DNA of 6,913 nt from an uncultured Propionivibrio sp. Lineage in GTDB: Bacteria > Pseudomonadota > Gammaproteobacteria > Burkholderiales > Rhodocyclaceae. Positions 1 to 6,780 of this stretch are shown piece after piece (position 1 is the first letter of the stretch; each line of letters begins with the position of its first letter). The translations under genes were made by a program, and so were the position numbers. Under the pieces are notes generated by a model. It made no database searches. It was not told the DNA's origin and saw only the letters and a program-made list of their open reading frames with translations. The stretch is from assembly GCA_938040985.1 (NCBI GenBank), contig CALHZD010000079.1:1-6913 (forward strand), written 5' to 3'.

Positions 1-217
1 GCGCGATTGGCATCCTTGGCCTCTTCCGAGAGTTCATCCCAGGCTGTCTGGTAAGGTTTGTAGATGATGTGATCGGCCTGCGCGCGATTGGCATCCTTGG
101 CCTCTTCCGAGAGTTCATCCCAGGCTGTCTGGTAAGGTTTGTAGATGATGTGATCGGCCTGCGCGCGATTGGCATCCTTGGCCTCTTCCGAGAGTTCATC
201 CCAGGCTGTCTGGTAAG
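1..217 (-). repeat. Perfect 81-bp in-frame tandem repeat in the RyR-coding segment
   Basis: Units begin at 1, 82 and 163; the third stops matching after 217, giving about 2.7 identical copies. Eighty-one bases equal 27 codons, so each unit adds 27 residues (YQTAWDELSEE... ending HIIYKP) without breaking the frame. The copies show no mismatch, which points to recent duplication. The array touches the window edge, so total copy number is unknown. Each unit covers only the first helix region of a RyR domain, not a whole domain. Confidence 0.95.
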
Positions 218-1562
218 CGCTGCTTTCCGAAGCGGCGCCGCGGATTTGCCGAAGATAATCATTGTGGATGGCGCGCGCCAGATCGTCCTGTCGGGCGCCG
301 GTAATCAGCTCATATTTACAAAAATCGTCGTCATCCCCAAAAAAATGCAGGCGCGTATTGGCCTGTTGGCTGAGCAGGCGCGACATGGCCTGGCTACTGG
401 CATTGCGCAGGAAAATCGGAAAGTCTTGCGTGGCAGAGGCGCTGAGCAGTTCCGCCGCCGCCAGCAAATTGACATGTTCGTCTTCGCCGGCGCAGATGAC
501 GACAGTTTGCGCATTGTCTGGCTGATGCGCGGTGGCCTGGAGCAGCAGTTGTGCGTAGCAGCCGGTGTCTTCACTGAATTGCAGCGAGGTGATTTGTCCA
601 ATTTGCGGGTAGTGATCATGAAAACGTGCGCGCTCGGCCGCAATGTTTGCGGCAAAGATATGCCAGTGGCTGCTTTGCCCCGGCAGCAGGTGAAAGACGC
701 GCATCGCCTGAATCAGTAACGCCTGCGCAGACGGGCCGAAGCCGAACAGCAGGAAACGTATGTTCGCGTCCGGGCGATGCAGGGTATCTGCCAGCAGGCC
801 GGGCAGGTGATGAAAAAATTGGCGCGCAATCATTTTGTGCAGATTGAAAAAGCGTATATCGAGCGAGCGGGCGCCCTGCTGTTGCGCGTGATGACGAAAA
901 ATTTCGACCAGGCGCGGATTGTTCAGATGGACGAAGCATTGCAGCGGGGGCTGTGCGCGTCGATTTTCCGCGAGCGTCGCCAGCATTGCGGCGGCCTGGA
1001 TGCTGGTGTGCTCGTTGTCGTCAAAACAGATGACGGTTTTGGCTTTCAGCGCGCCGGCTGTTTTGAGGGTTTCCGCATCGGTAGCGCTGCCGATCACGAT
1101 GGCATGGCCGTCGCGGCGCAAGGCGGGCAGATTTTCATGGTCGCTTTTTGCTTCGACGGCAACGGCGGTCTGGCGGGTCTGCGCCTGATAATCCTTGAGG
1201 ATGCGGCTGCCCCTGTTGCCGATGCCAAGCACGATGAGATGCCCGGTCTTGCAAGCGATCCGCAGCTGTGTGTACTGCTCGTGAAATACGCTTTCTACGA
1301 TTTTGAGCAAGGCGCGCAACAGGAAAAGGGTGATCAGGATCTTGACGATGATCAGCGTCACGGGAACGTTTTCCGGTTCGACCGCAGAACCAATCGGGTC
1401 GCTGCCCGTCAGAATCTTGACTATCCGGAAAATACGGTCGGGCAGATAGCGCAGCGTGTTGGTTTCGGGATAAAACTGCGCCAGGCCGATCCAAGACAGC
1501 GCCAAAACGCAGACGACCAGCGCGATCCAGAACAGGCTTCTGGTTTTCTGGGAGATTTTCAT
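1..1562 (-). CDS. Membrane protein with two TrkA-N/RCK-like Rossmann domains and a C-terminal RyR domain (partial, runs off left edge)
   Basis: The leftward frame from the ATG at 1562-1560 is open for 520 codons to the window edge, so the C-terminus is missing. Residues 10-30 and about 67-88 are hydrophobic membrane segments; the basic start (MKISQKTR) suggests both termini are cytoplasmic. Residues 107-200 form a Rossmann fold with GIGNRG at 113-118 and an acidic residue (E137) after the second strand, as in NAD-binding TrkA-N/RCK domains. A second Rossmann-like unit starts near 268 with GFGPSAQ (274-280) but lacks the matching acidic residue. From 450 the motif AWDELSEE..K.ANRAQADHI is typical of the start of a bacterial RyR domain; it is repeated in tandem. 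No TVGYG-type potassium filter lies between the membrane segments, so a potassium channel is not shown. The gene follows the TIR gene by 14 bases and is probably co-transcribed. Domain calls are fairly sure; function is unknown. Confidence 0.87.
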   Translation of the reverse strand, partial: MKISQKTRSLFWIALVVCVLALSWIGLAQFYPETNTLRYLPDRIFRIVKILTGSDPIGSAVEPENVPVTLIIVKILITLFLLRALLKIVESVFHEQYTQLRIACKTGHLIVLGIGNRGSRILKDYQAQTRQTAVAVEAKSDHENLPALRRDGHAIVIGSATDAETLKTAGALKAKTVICFDDNEHTSIQAAAMLATLAENRRAQPPLQCFVHLNNPRLVEIFRHHAQQQGARSLDIRFFNLHKMIARQFFHHLPGLLADTLHRPDANIRFLLFGFGPSAQALLIQAMRVFHLLPGQSSHWHIFAANIAAERARFHDHYPQIGQITSLQFSEDTGCYAQLLLQATAHQPDNAQTVVICAGEDEHVNLLAAAELLSASATQDFPIFLRNASSQAMSRLLSQQANTRLHFFGDDDDFCKYELITGARQDDLARAIHNDYLRQIRGAASESSAYQTAWDELSEEAKDANRAQADHIIYKPYQTAWDELSEEAKDANRAQADHIIYKPYQTAWDELSEEAKDANR

Positions 1563-1569
1563 AAAGAGG

Positions 1570-1575
1570 CTTTCC
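1570..1575 (-). promoter_or_regulatory. Ribosome binding site of the RCK/RyR gene
   Basis: On the minus strand GGAAAG lies 7 bases before the ATG at 1562 and directly after the TAA (1579-1577) of the upstream TIR gene. The position fits translational coupling of the two genes and supports the chosen start. Confidence 0.65.
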
Positions 1576-1576
1576 G

Positions 1577-4500
1577 TTATTGGCCGGCGTTTTCAGAGTT
1601 GGCGGGGGGCGGCGTTTGTGCAAGGCGGCTCAGAATGGCCTCGGTCTGCGCTTTCAGCTGGGCATTTTCCAGACCCGCCAATTGCAGCCGGGTCAGACGG
1701 GCAAGTTCGGCGCTCAGCGCGCCGGCTTGAGGCTGGCGATTGAAGTATTCGGCGAGTCCCGCGCGCGCCAGCGGATGGTAGAAGTAAGCGGACGCCAGCA
1801 ATTGCAGATTGTCCGTATTTTCTATGGGTAACATGCGCTCGATGACCTGTATGACGGTGGTGCGTGCCCCGGGTGCAACGGGGCGCGTATAAATATCCTG
1901 CGAATACCAGGTGTTGAACGGCTTTTTACCTTTGTAATCATTGATTGTGCCGGTTTGTGGGTCGTATTGGCGTCCGTAGGAGGCTTCCAGATCTTCGGCA
2001 ATCTGTTCGGGCGCGATCCGCTGTTGGCCGGGCGTTTGCCAGATTTGTACCTGATAGCCTTCCGGGAGCTTCTGTACGGTCGCAATGCGATTGTCCGCGT
2101 CCAGCAGCTGGATGCTGTCGTACATTCCTGCCGCAAAGGGCAGGGAAATCAGGTTGCCGCTACCGGTATCGATGATTTTGATTGCGGGCACCAGCGCCTC
2201 GTCGGTATTGTCTTGCAGAAAGAGCTTACGATTGTCTGCAGAAAACTCCAGCAGTTTCGTGTACGGAGAAACGGGCACCGTTTGTCCATAAGCGCGCCCA
2301 TCGCGGGTATGCCAGAAATGAAGTCGCCGGCTATTTTCCGACGCCAGAAGCGTTTTTCCGTCGTGACTGAAAAGCAGGATTGGGGAAGCAATGGTAGGTA
2401 GGCTGAAATGCTTCTTTAAATGTTCAAGATCGTAAACATCGGCGCGCCCTTCGCTGTACCCCAGCGCCAGCCAGCGGCCGTCCGGGCTGAATGCGGCGTT
2501 GCTCAGGCTGCCTTTGCCTTCCAGAAGAATTTTTTTGCCAGTCAGGTCGGAGAGCGTCCAGCCCGCTTGGCTGGCCACGAGCAGCCGTTCAAAATTGCTG
2601 TCGGCGATAAAGTTTTCTAACGGTTTGGGCTGGCTGTAACGCATGATTTCGGCGCCGTCACGGACATTCCAGATGGCAAAGCCATTGTCGCCCGTACGGG
2701 CGAGGAACTGCGAGTGGTCGCGTTTGAGCAGAATTCTGCGTGCCTGTGTCGGGGTGGCTTTGCCAACGGCCTGCGCCGTATCGGCATCAAAAAAACGTAC
2801 GGTTTTTTGTCGAGAGACGGCCATTAACAGATTGTTTTCCAGAATGCGCAAGTAGGCTGTTTCTTCAGGAAGAAGAATAAATTCTGGCTGACGGGCACCG
2901 CTTTCGAGGTCAATTCTGGAGAGTGTTTTCCCATCGGCCTGAAGAATCAGCCAATGGGCGCCTTTTGCATCCGCAAGCACCTGCCGGGCATCGGGGGCAA
3001 TATGCTGCTCATTGATCAGCAGGTTTCTGCCGCCGATATTTTGCAGATACGTTTGCTTATTGAGCGTCACGATCCGCTGGGTCTGGTCGGGCGAGAAGTC
3101 GGCGTCGTTTTTCCAGAGCGCGCGGCGCAAACCCGCCAGCGGCAAAGCGTGAGAGGCTTGCCGCTCGCCTGTTCGGCTGTCGTAGAGGTCGTAGCCTTGG
3201 TCGCTGATGGCGACGATGCTTGCGCCGTCGGGGTTAAAAACCACCCGATCATAAAATCGGCCTTGCGTTTGTAGCGGCCGGTTGCTTCCGCTCCGCGCGT
3301 CCAGTATGCGGTAGCGGTTCGCGCTGGCCGTGCTGGCCGAGAAGAGGATGTATTTCCCATCGGGAGAGAAATCAGCGCCGGATATTTTTTTCGGCAACTC
3401 GAAAGGAATCCGTGTTTCTGGCCGCTCGTCTTCCAGATGGAAAATTTGTCCGACGCTTCTGCCATCGTGCAAGGACAGCATGAGGGCGCTCCTGCTGTCC
3501 GGTGAAAACAGAATGCGCGTGATTGCATCGCGCGATGCGGGAAAGCTGAATCTGGCCTGTTCTTCGCCACTGGCGACCAGAGTCACGCTTTCCGGGTTGT
3601 ACTGACGCACGGCAAGCCATCGTCCGTTCGGGCTGACGCCCATCAACATAAAATCTTCCGGCCCGGTTTGCCGGTAAACGACATCGGTTTTCCGCGCGCC
3701 GATCTGGTAGCGAATGATTTCGTTCTGCTCGTTCATCGCATACAGATCGTTGTTGCCGTCAAATAGGGGTTTGTAGGGGCGACGGGCGGCGATCTTTTCG
3801 ATGTCCGTCAGTCTGTGCCGACTGCGCGCATCCCACAATTGCAGCTCAAAATGATGGTCGCCCGTCCCGGCAAGGCCGGCAACATAGCGGCCATCCGGGC
3901 TGAAAACCGCATTGGCTGCAAGTACGTTGGGCAGCAGCGCCATATCGTTTTTGATGGCCAGCATGGATTCGGCGAACAGGATAGCGTTGCCGCTGCCATT
4001 GCGCACGGCGGCGGCGATATAGGCGGCCGGGTCGCCATATTCGTTCTGCGCCAGCTTGTTGATTCCTGATGCATAGAGTGACTGCGCCAGATTTTTCTGC
4101 GCTTCGTTCTTTTGATCCCAGGCATAAATGCCGGAGATGCCGGCCAGAATGGCCAATGCAGAGACGACGCTGGCGACCCATTTGATGATGCGGTTTTTAC
4201 GCTTGACGCGCTCCAGCTCATAAGCCTGGTCGCGCTGGGTCAGCTCGTTGAGCGGCACGCCCAGGATAGCGGCGATAATTTTCAGCTTGGCCAGATTGAG
4301 GCGCGCCTGGTATTCCTCAATGTTTTGCTTGATCTGTTTGGCCGGGAGCTTTTGTTCCTGCAAATAATGGCGATAGGCCGCGGCGGACGTGAAGCCTTCT
4401 TCCGTACTGTGTGGCAGGCGGACATCGGCGGCCAACGCTTCTTCCCGCTGCTGATAGAGCATATTGCCTTCGGCATCGACGCCAAAGCGCAGCACGTCGG

Positions 4501-4930
4501 GAAAACACTGCCGTTCCGTCTGCGTTTCGCCGTATTCAGGTTCGCCGCGCAGAATCAAGGCGATGATGCGCTGGCCTTTGCCTGTTTTCTTGAAATGCCG
4601 GATTTCTTCCTGGACGTAAATCGAACGGGCCGAATGCGGGGAGCTGAGATAAACCAGAAACTCGGCGCGATCCAGTGCGCTTTGTAACGAAGCGCTTAGA
4701 TTGGCGCTGGCGGAGAGTTCTTTTTCATCCTGAAAGACCGGATAAATTTGCGCCGGAATTTTTTGCCCGTACTGGTTGATCTTGCCGACAAGTTCGGCCG
4801 GAACCGGGTATGTTTCCAGCGTATGGTGCAGCCAGTCCGCCCATTTGCGCCCTTGCGCCTGGTTATCGGCGTGGCTATAGCTGATAAAAGCTTTATAGCG
4901 TTTTTCAAGCGTATAGGCGTGGGTTTCCAT
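1577..4930 (-). CDS. TIR domain protein with one membrane segment and a WD40-like beta-propeller region
   Basis: A 1117-residue protein. Residues 12-150 are a bacterial TIR domain: FISYSHAD (15-22), FQDEKEL (66-72), YLSSPHSARS (94-103) and YVQEEIRHF (105-113), where E109 aligns with the catalytic glutamate of NAD-cleaving TIRs. CFPDVLRF (142-149), LAADVR (166-171) and AAILGVPLNEL (220-230) match the conserved extension of TIR proteins that carry a membrane segment and a C-terminal sensor. Basic residues 241-250 precede a hydrophobic segment at 251-270. FSPDG-like blade motifs recur at about 343, 432, 475, 521, 565, 611, 813, 854 and 896, often with WD/YD-type strands, enough for roughly two propellers. 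Residues 1025-1117 are mostly helical. ATG 4930 is chosen over an in-frame TTG at 4948 because AAAGG sits 8 bases before it. The TIR probably acts at the inner face of the membrane; NADase activity is inferred, and a purely signalling TIR is possible. Confidence 0.93.
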   Translation of the reverse strand: METHAYTLEKRYKAFISYSHADNQAQGRKWADWLHHTLETYPVPAELVGKINQYGQKIPAQIYPVFQDEKELSASANLSASLQSALDRAEFLVYLSSPHSARSIYVQEEIRHFKKTGKGQRIIALILRGEPEYGETQTERQCFPDVLRFGVDAEGNMLYQQREEALAADVRLPHSTEEGFTSAAAYRHYLQEQKLPAKQIKQNIEEYQARLNLAKLKIIAAILGVPLNELTQRDQAYELERVKRKNRIIKWVASVVSALAILAGISGIYAWDQKNEAQKNLAQSLYASGINKLAQNEYGDPAAYIAAAVRNGSGNAILFAESMLAIKNDMALLPNVLAANAVFSPDGRYVAGLAGTGDHHFELQLWDARSRHRLTDIEKIAARRPYKPLFDGNNDLYAMNEQNEIIRYQIGARKTDVVYRQTGPEDFMLMGVSPNGRWLAVRQYNPESVTLVASGEEQARFSFPASRDAITRILFSPDSRSALMLSLHDGRSVGQIFHLEDERPETRIPFELPKKISGADFSPDGKYILFSASTASANRYRILDARSGSNRPLQTQGRFYDRVVFNPDGASIVAISDQGYDLYDSRTGERQASHALPLAGLRRALWKNDADFSPDQTQRIVTLNKQTYLQNIGGRNLLINEQHIAPDARQVLADAKGAHWLILQADGKTLSRIDLESGARQPEFILLPEETAYLRILENNLLMAVSRQKTVRFFDADTAQAVGKATPTQARRILLKRDHSQFLARTGDNGFAIWNVRDGAEIMRYSQPKPLENFIADSNFERLLVASQAGWTLSDLTGKKILLEGKGSLSNAAFSPDGRWLALGYSEGRADVYDLEHLKKHFSLPTIASPILLFSHDGKTLLASENSRRLHFWHTRDGRAYGQTVPVSPYTKLLEFSADNRKLFLQDNTDEALVPAIKIIDTGSGNLISLPFAAGMYDSIQLLDADNRIATVQKLPEGYQVQIWQTPGQQRIAPEQIAEDLEASYGRQYDPQTGTINDYKGKKPFNTWYSQDIYTRPVAPGARTTVIQVIERMLPIENTDNLQLLASAYFYHPLARAGLAEYFNRQPQAGALSAELARLTRLQLAGLENAQLKAQTEAILSRLAQTPPPANSENAGQ

Positions 4931-4938
4931 GAATATGG

Positions 4939-4943
4939 CCTTT
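4939..4943 (-). promoter_or_regulatory. Ribosome binding site that fixes the TIR gene start
   Basis: AAAGG on the minus strand lies 8 bases upstream of ATG 4930. The alternative TTG codon at 4948-4946 has no comparable purine run before it, so the ATG is preferred and the protein is six residues shorter than the longest frame. Confidence 0.7.
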
Positions 4944-4980
4944 GTCAAAGGTAATCTGAAATTGCATCAAACCATCCGGG

Positions 4981-5013
4981 CGGCGCCGCAGAGTATAGCC
5001 GCAAGCCGGCGCC
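4981..5013. promoter_or_regulatory. Possible operator: GC-rich repeats around the TIR-operon -10
   Basis: GGCGCCG (4982-4988) and CGGCGCC (5007-5013) form a perfect 7-base inverted repeat around an 18-base centre. Within it GCCGCA occurs twice in direct orientation (4985-4990 and 4998-5003), on either side of the candidate minus-strand -10. This could be a regulator site or a hairpin, but short GC-rich repeats can arise by chance in a GC-rich genome. Confidence 0.3.
4992..4997 (-). promoter_or_regulatory. Candidate -10 of the TIR/RyR operon
   Basis: TATACT is read on the minus strand, about 62 bases before ATG 4930, leaving a leader of roughly 55 bases. No convincing -35 hexamer is found at 16-18 bases spacing, so the promoter is tentative. 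Confidence 0.35.
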
Positions 5014-5025
5014 TTTCCCGCCCCG

Positions 5026-5031
5026 TATAAT
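5026..5031 (+). promoter_or_regulatory. Candidate -10 of yvcK
   Basis: A consensus TATAAT stands out in a GC-rich stretch 26 bases before the yvcK ATG, which would give a leader of about 20 bases. A good -35 was not found at the usual spacing. Confidence 0.45.
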
Positions 5032-5045
5032 GCCGACGGATTGAT

Positions 5046-5051
5046 AGAAAG
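5046..5051 (+). promoter_or_regulatory. Weak ribosome binding site of yvcK
   Basis: AGAAAG lies 6 bases before ATG 5058. It is a poor match to the anti-Shine-Dalgarno sequence, but the start is secured by the protein, whose family begins just before the GGGTG loop. Confidence 0.45.
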
Positions 5052-5057
5052 CAGCCC

Positions 5058-6026
5058 ATGAAATGCAACATTACAACGATTGGCGGCGGTACCGGGACCT
5101 TCCATGTGCTCTCCGGCCTTGGCAAAAATCCGGATCTCAATCTGGCGGCGATCGTCAGCATGGCCGATTCCGGCGGGTCGTCGGGCGAGCTGCGCGACGA
5201 GTTCGGCATTCTGCCGCCCGGCGATATTCGGCGCGCCATTGTCGCGCTGTCCGGCGACACCGGGATCGTGCGCCGGCTTTTTGAATATCGCTTCAAGGAA
5301 GGCAGCGGCATTGCCGGGCATACTGTCGGCAATCTGTTGCTGACGGCGCTCTCGGACATCATGGGCGATTTCGAGCGCGGCATCGAGGAACTGTCCGTCA
5401 TGTTCGACGTGCGCGGCAAGGTCATCCCCGTCACGCTCGACGATGTCAGTCTGGGCGTGACGCTGGAAAACGGCGAGCGGATCATCGGCGAGACGCATAT
5501 CGATATGCCGATGCGCGATGTCGGCATTCCGATCCGGGAGGCTTTTCTGCTCGGCGGCGGGCGGCTGAATCCGCGCGCCCGCGAGGCGATCGAAAATTCC
5601 GACTACATCATCATCGGCCCGGGCGATCTATACACCAGCATCGTTCCCAACCTGCTGTGCGCCGGCATGGCCGAGTCGCTGGCGACGACGCGCGCGCGGA
5701 TCGTCTATGTCTGCAACATCATGACCAAGCGCAGCGAAACCGACGGCTTTGCCGTCGAGGATTTCGTGCGCGTGATCGAACGCTATTTAGGGCCGGGGCG
5801 CCTCAATTACCTGCTGGTCAATAGCGGCGCGCTGCGTCCCGACCTGGTTGAAAAATATCGGGCGGAAGGCAAAACGCCCGTTGTGCTGCGCGACCGCGCG
5901 GCGCTCATGGCGAGCGGGATTAAGGTCATCGAACGCGATTTCACCAGCGCAACCGACTACCTCCGCCACGACCCGCACAAACTGGCGCGCACGGTGGAAG
6001 ATTTTGCCAGCGGCTGGATCAAGTAG
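5058..6026 (+). CDS. yvcK: GlmR/YvcK family protein (gluconeogenesis factor, YbhK-type)
   Basis: A complete 322-residue protein of the CofD-like YvcK family, at about the usual family length. Visible hallmarks are the N-terminal loop TIGGGTGTFHVLSGL (7-21), SMADSGGSSGELRDEFG (34-50) followed by LPPGDIRRA (52-60), AGHTVGNLLLTAL (86-98), IIGPGDLYTSI (185-195) and NIMTKRSETDGF (220-231). In Bacillus and relatives this protein binds UDP-GlcNAc, supports growth on gluconeogenic carbon sources and helps direct carbon into cell-wall precursors through GlmS. The role of the proteobacterial homologue (YbhK in E. coli) is less clear. It is cytoplasmic, with no signal or membrane segment. It is read divergently from the TIR operon across 127 bases. 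A sampled block here (5161-5220, 44 of 60 GC) is richer in GC than one in the TIR gene (2161-2220, 31 of 60). Family call is very sure; precise function here is inferred. Confidence 0.96.
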   Translation: MKCNITTIGGGTGTFHVLSGLGKNPDLNLAAIVSMADSGGSSGELRDEFGILPPGDIRRAIVALSGDTGIVRRLFEYRFKEGSGIAGHTVGNLLLTALSDIMGDFERGIEELSVMFDVRGKVIPVTLDDVSLGVTLENGERIIGETHIDMPMRDVGIPIREAFLLGGGRLNPRAREAIENSDYIIIGPGDLYTSIVPNLLCAGMAESLATTRARIVYVCNIMTKRSETDGFAVEDFVRVIERYLGPGRLNYLLVNSGALRPDLVEKYRAEGKTPVVLRDRAALMASGIKVIERDFTSATDYLRHDPHKLARTVEDFASGWIK

Positions 6027-6033
6027 GCGAGCG

Positions 6034-6136
6034 GCAAAAATACCGCGTTGCCGTGTTCGCCTGGCCTTGCCGTACTGAATGGTCTGCCTGCGGCTTTACT
6101 TACCGCCTCATCTTTGAGCAAAGTCAAGCCATAGCG
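6034..6136. repeat. Diverged first copy of a ~105-bp intergenic element
   Basis: This matches the following element (6130-6242) at a fixed offset of 111 bases over most of its length. It shares GCGTTGC, then an identical 20-base block (6062-6081 versus 6173-6192) containing CCGTACTGAATG, then CTGCC, a CCGCCT segment and GCAAAGTC.AGCC at the end. Its left end starts 7 bases after the yvcK stop and is degenerate. Its right end overlaps the left end of the second copy at CATAGCGG. Confidence 0.8.
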
Positions 6137-6242
6137 GCTTCCTTTGCCAAATACTGCGTTGCTGTGTTGGCTTGGCCTTGCCGTACTGAATGTACTGCCA
6201 GCAGCTCGCCGCCTTGTCTTTTGGCAAAGTCGAGCCGCTATG
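6130..6242. repeat. MITE-like 113-bp element with 22/23-bp terminal inverted repeats
   Basis: The left end (6130-6151) reads CATAGCGGCT, two bases, then CTTTGCCAAA. The right end (6220-6242) read in reverse gives CATAGCGGCT, three bases, then CTTTGCCAAA. The two 10-base blocks match perfectly and differ only in the short linker. The element is too small to encode a protein and contains no transposase, as expected of a miniature inverted-repeat element moved in trans. Alternatively it is a transcribed hairpin that helps end yvcK transcription. A TA is present at both ends, but a target duplication cannot be proven from one site. Confidence 0.65.
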
Positions 6243-6349
6243 TTTTTGCGCTGTCTCACATATAGATGCTCTGAAATCCGCTTAAGCAGGGCCTCTCCGA
6301 ACACCCCGCCCCGAAATCTTTGCAAACGGTCCAGAAAACATAAAACGCC

Positions 6350-6529
6350 CTGAAACGCCCTAAATACAAGGACTCCAAAGCATCACAAAACATAAACTGG
6401 AACACTGCGCCCAACCAACTCTTTGCAACCCGTGTAGATAAGGCATCTCCGGACGTCTGTTCTGAGATCATTTATCCACGGGCATTTCAAAGGGGATACC
6501 CGCTAGCCCGCGTATTTAGGGCGTTTCAG
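6350..6529. repeat. Perfect 18-base inverted repeat pair inside the array
   Basis: CTGAAACGCCCTAAATAC at 6350-6367 is the exact reverse complement of 6512-6529, with 144 bases between. It shows that at least one array unit lies in the opposite orientation. The unit read leftward from 6384 starts GATGCTTTGGAGTCCTTGTA and resembles the forward unit starting at 6575. Confidence 0.85.
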
Positions 6530-6579
6530 AGAAGCGCGCCCGCAAGTCCTTTATTTGCGGGCATCTCCAAAGATGATGC

Positions 6580-6611
6580 TCCGGAGCCCTTGTAAACAGG
6601 GCATCTCCGGA
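6580..6611. repeat. Hairpin-forming unit of the array
   Basis: TCCGGAG (6580-6586) pairs with CTCCGGA (6605-6611), and CCCT (6587-6590) with AGGG (6598-6601), around the loop TGTAAAC. A three-base bulge (CAT, 6602-6604) separates the two stems. No U-tract follows, so it is not a classical terminator. Confidence 0.55.
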
Positions 6612-6660
6612 CAGGTGCTCTGAGATGACCTATCTACGCCGGTTCCGGAGCGCCTTAAAA

Positions 6661-6698
6661 GCCCCTCGCCCTGTGAAAGAGAGGTTTGGGGGAGAGGC
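6661..6698. repeat. GC-rich imperfect hairpin repeat (CCTCTCCC type)
   Basis: GCCCCTCGCCC (6661-6671) pairs at 9 of 11 positions with GGGGGAGAGGC (6688-6698). The pattern of CCTCTCCC runs around a CAGGG-like centre resembles a common intergenic repeat in many proteobacterial genomes. That likeness is from memory; the pairing is seen directly. Confidence 0.5.
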
Positions 6699-6780
6699 AA
6701 ATAAAGGGCTACCCGGAAATCCTTTATCCACGCGGGTTTGTGGGCATGCCCTTTCGCGTATTCGATAACGACGAAGCGCC

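Larger units (their letters stand above)
6265..6655. repeat. Degenerate ~39-bp tandem repeat array
   Basis: A GGCATCTCC-like core recurs at about 6290, 6328, 6370, 6402, 6442, 6481, 6520, 6560, 6600 and 6641, a spacing mostly of 39-40 bases. The units at 6442, 6481, 6520, 6560 and 6600 are clearest, each ending in a TTTAT..ACG or TTGTAAACAG-like tail. Bases 6265-6303 and 6575-6613 match at 29 of 39 positions. Earlier units (6328-6402) are badly decayed and partly inverted. Thirty-nine bases equal 13 codons, but stop codons interrupt the frames examined and no protein is supported. Confidence 0.65.

Noticed and set aside
69..719. A plus-strand frame with its own repeated peptide
   Set aside because: The repeat is simply the 81-bp array read on the wrong strand; the minus strand reads as a RyR motif.
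777..1730. A 317-codon open frame on the plus strand
   Set aside because: It lies antisense to the RCK/RyR gene, whose leftward frame shows clear membrane and Rossmann motifs. The plus frame has no recognisable domain.
4931..4948. A TTG start at 4948 giving six extra residues to the TIR protein
   Set aside because: No ribosome site precedes it, while AAAGG is well placed for ATG 4930.
4943..4948. TTGACA on the minus strand as a -35 box
   Set aside because: A matching -10 would fall inside the TIR coding region, downstream of its start codon.
6112..6123. CTTTGAGCAAAG as a terminator hairpin for yvcK
   Set aside because: The loop is only two bases and no T-run follows; it is part of the repeat element's end.
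6265..6655. CRISPR array
   Set aside because: Units are degenerate along their full length, with no conserved repeat alternating with unique spacers and no cas gene nearby.
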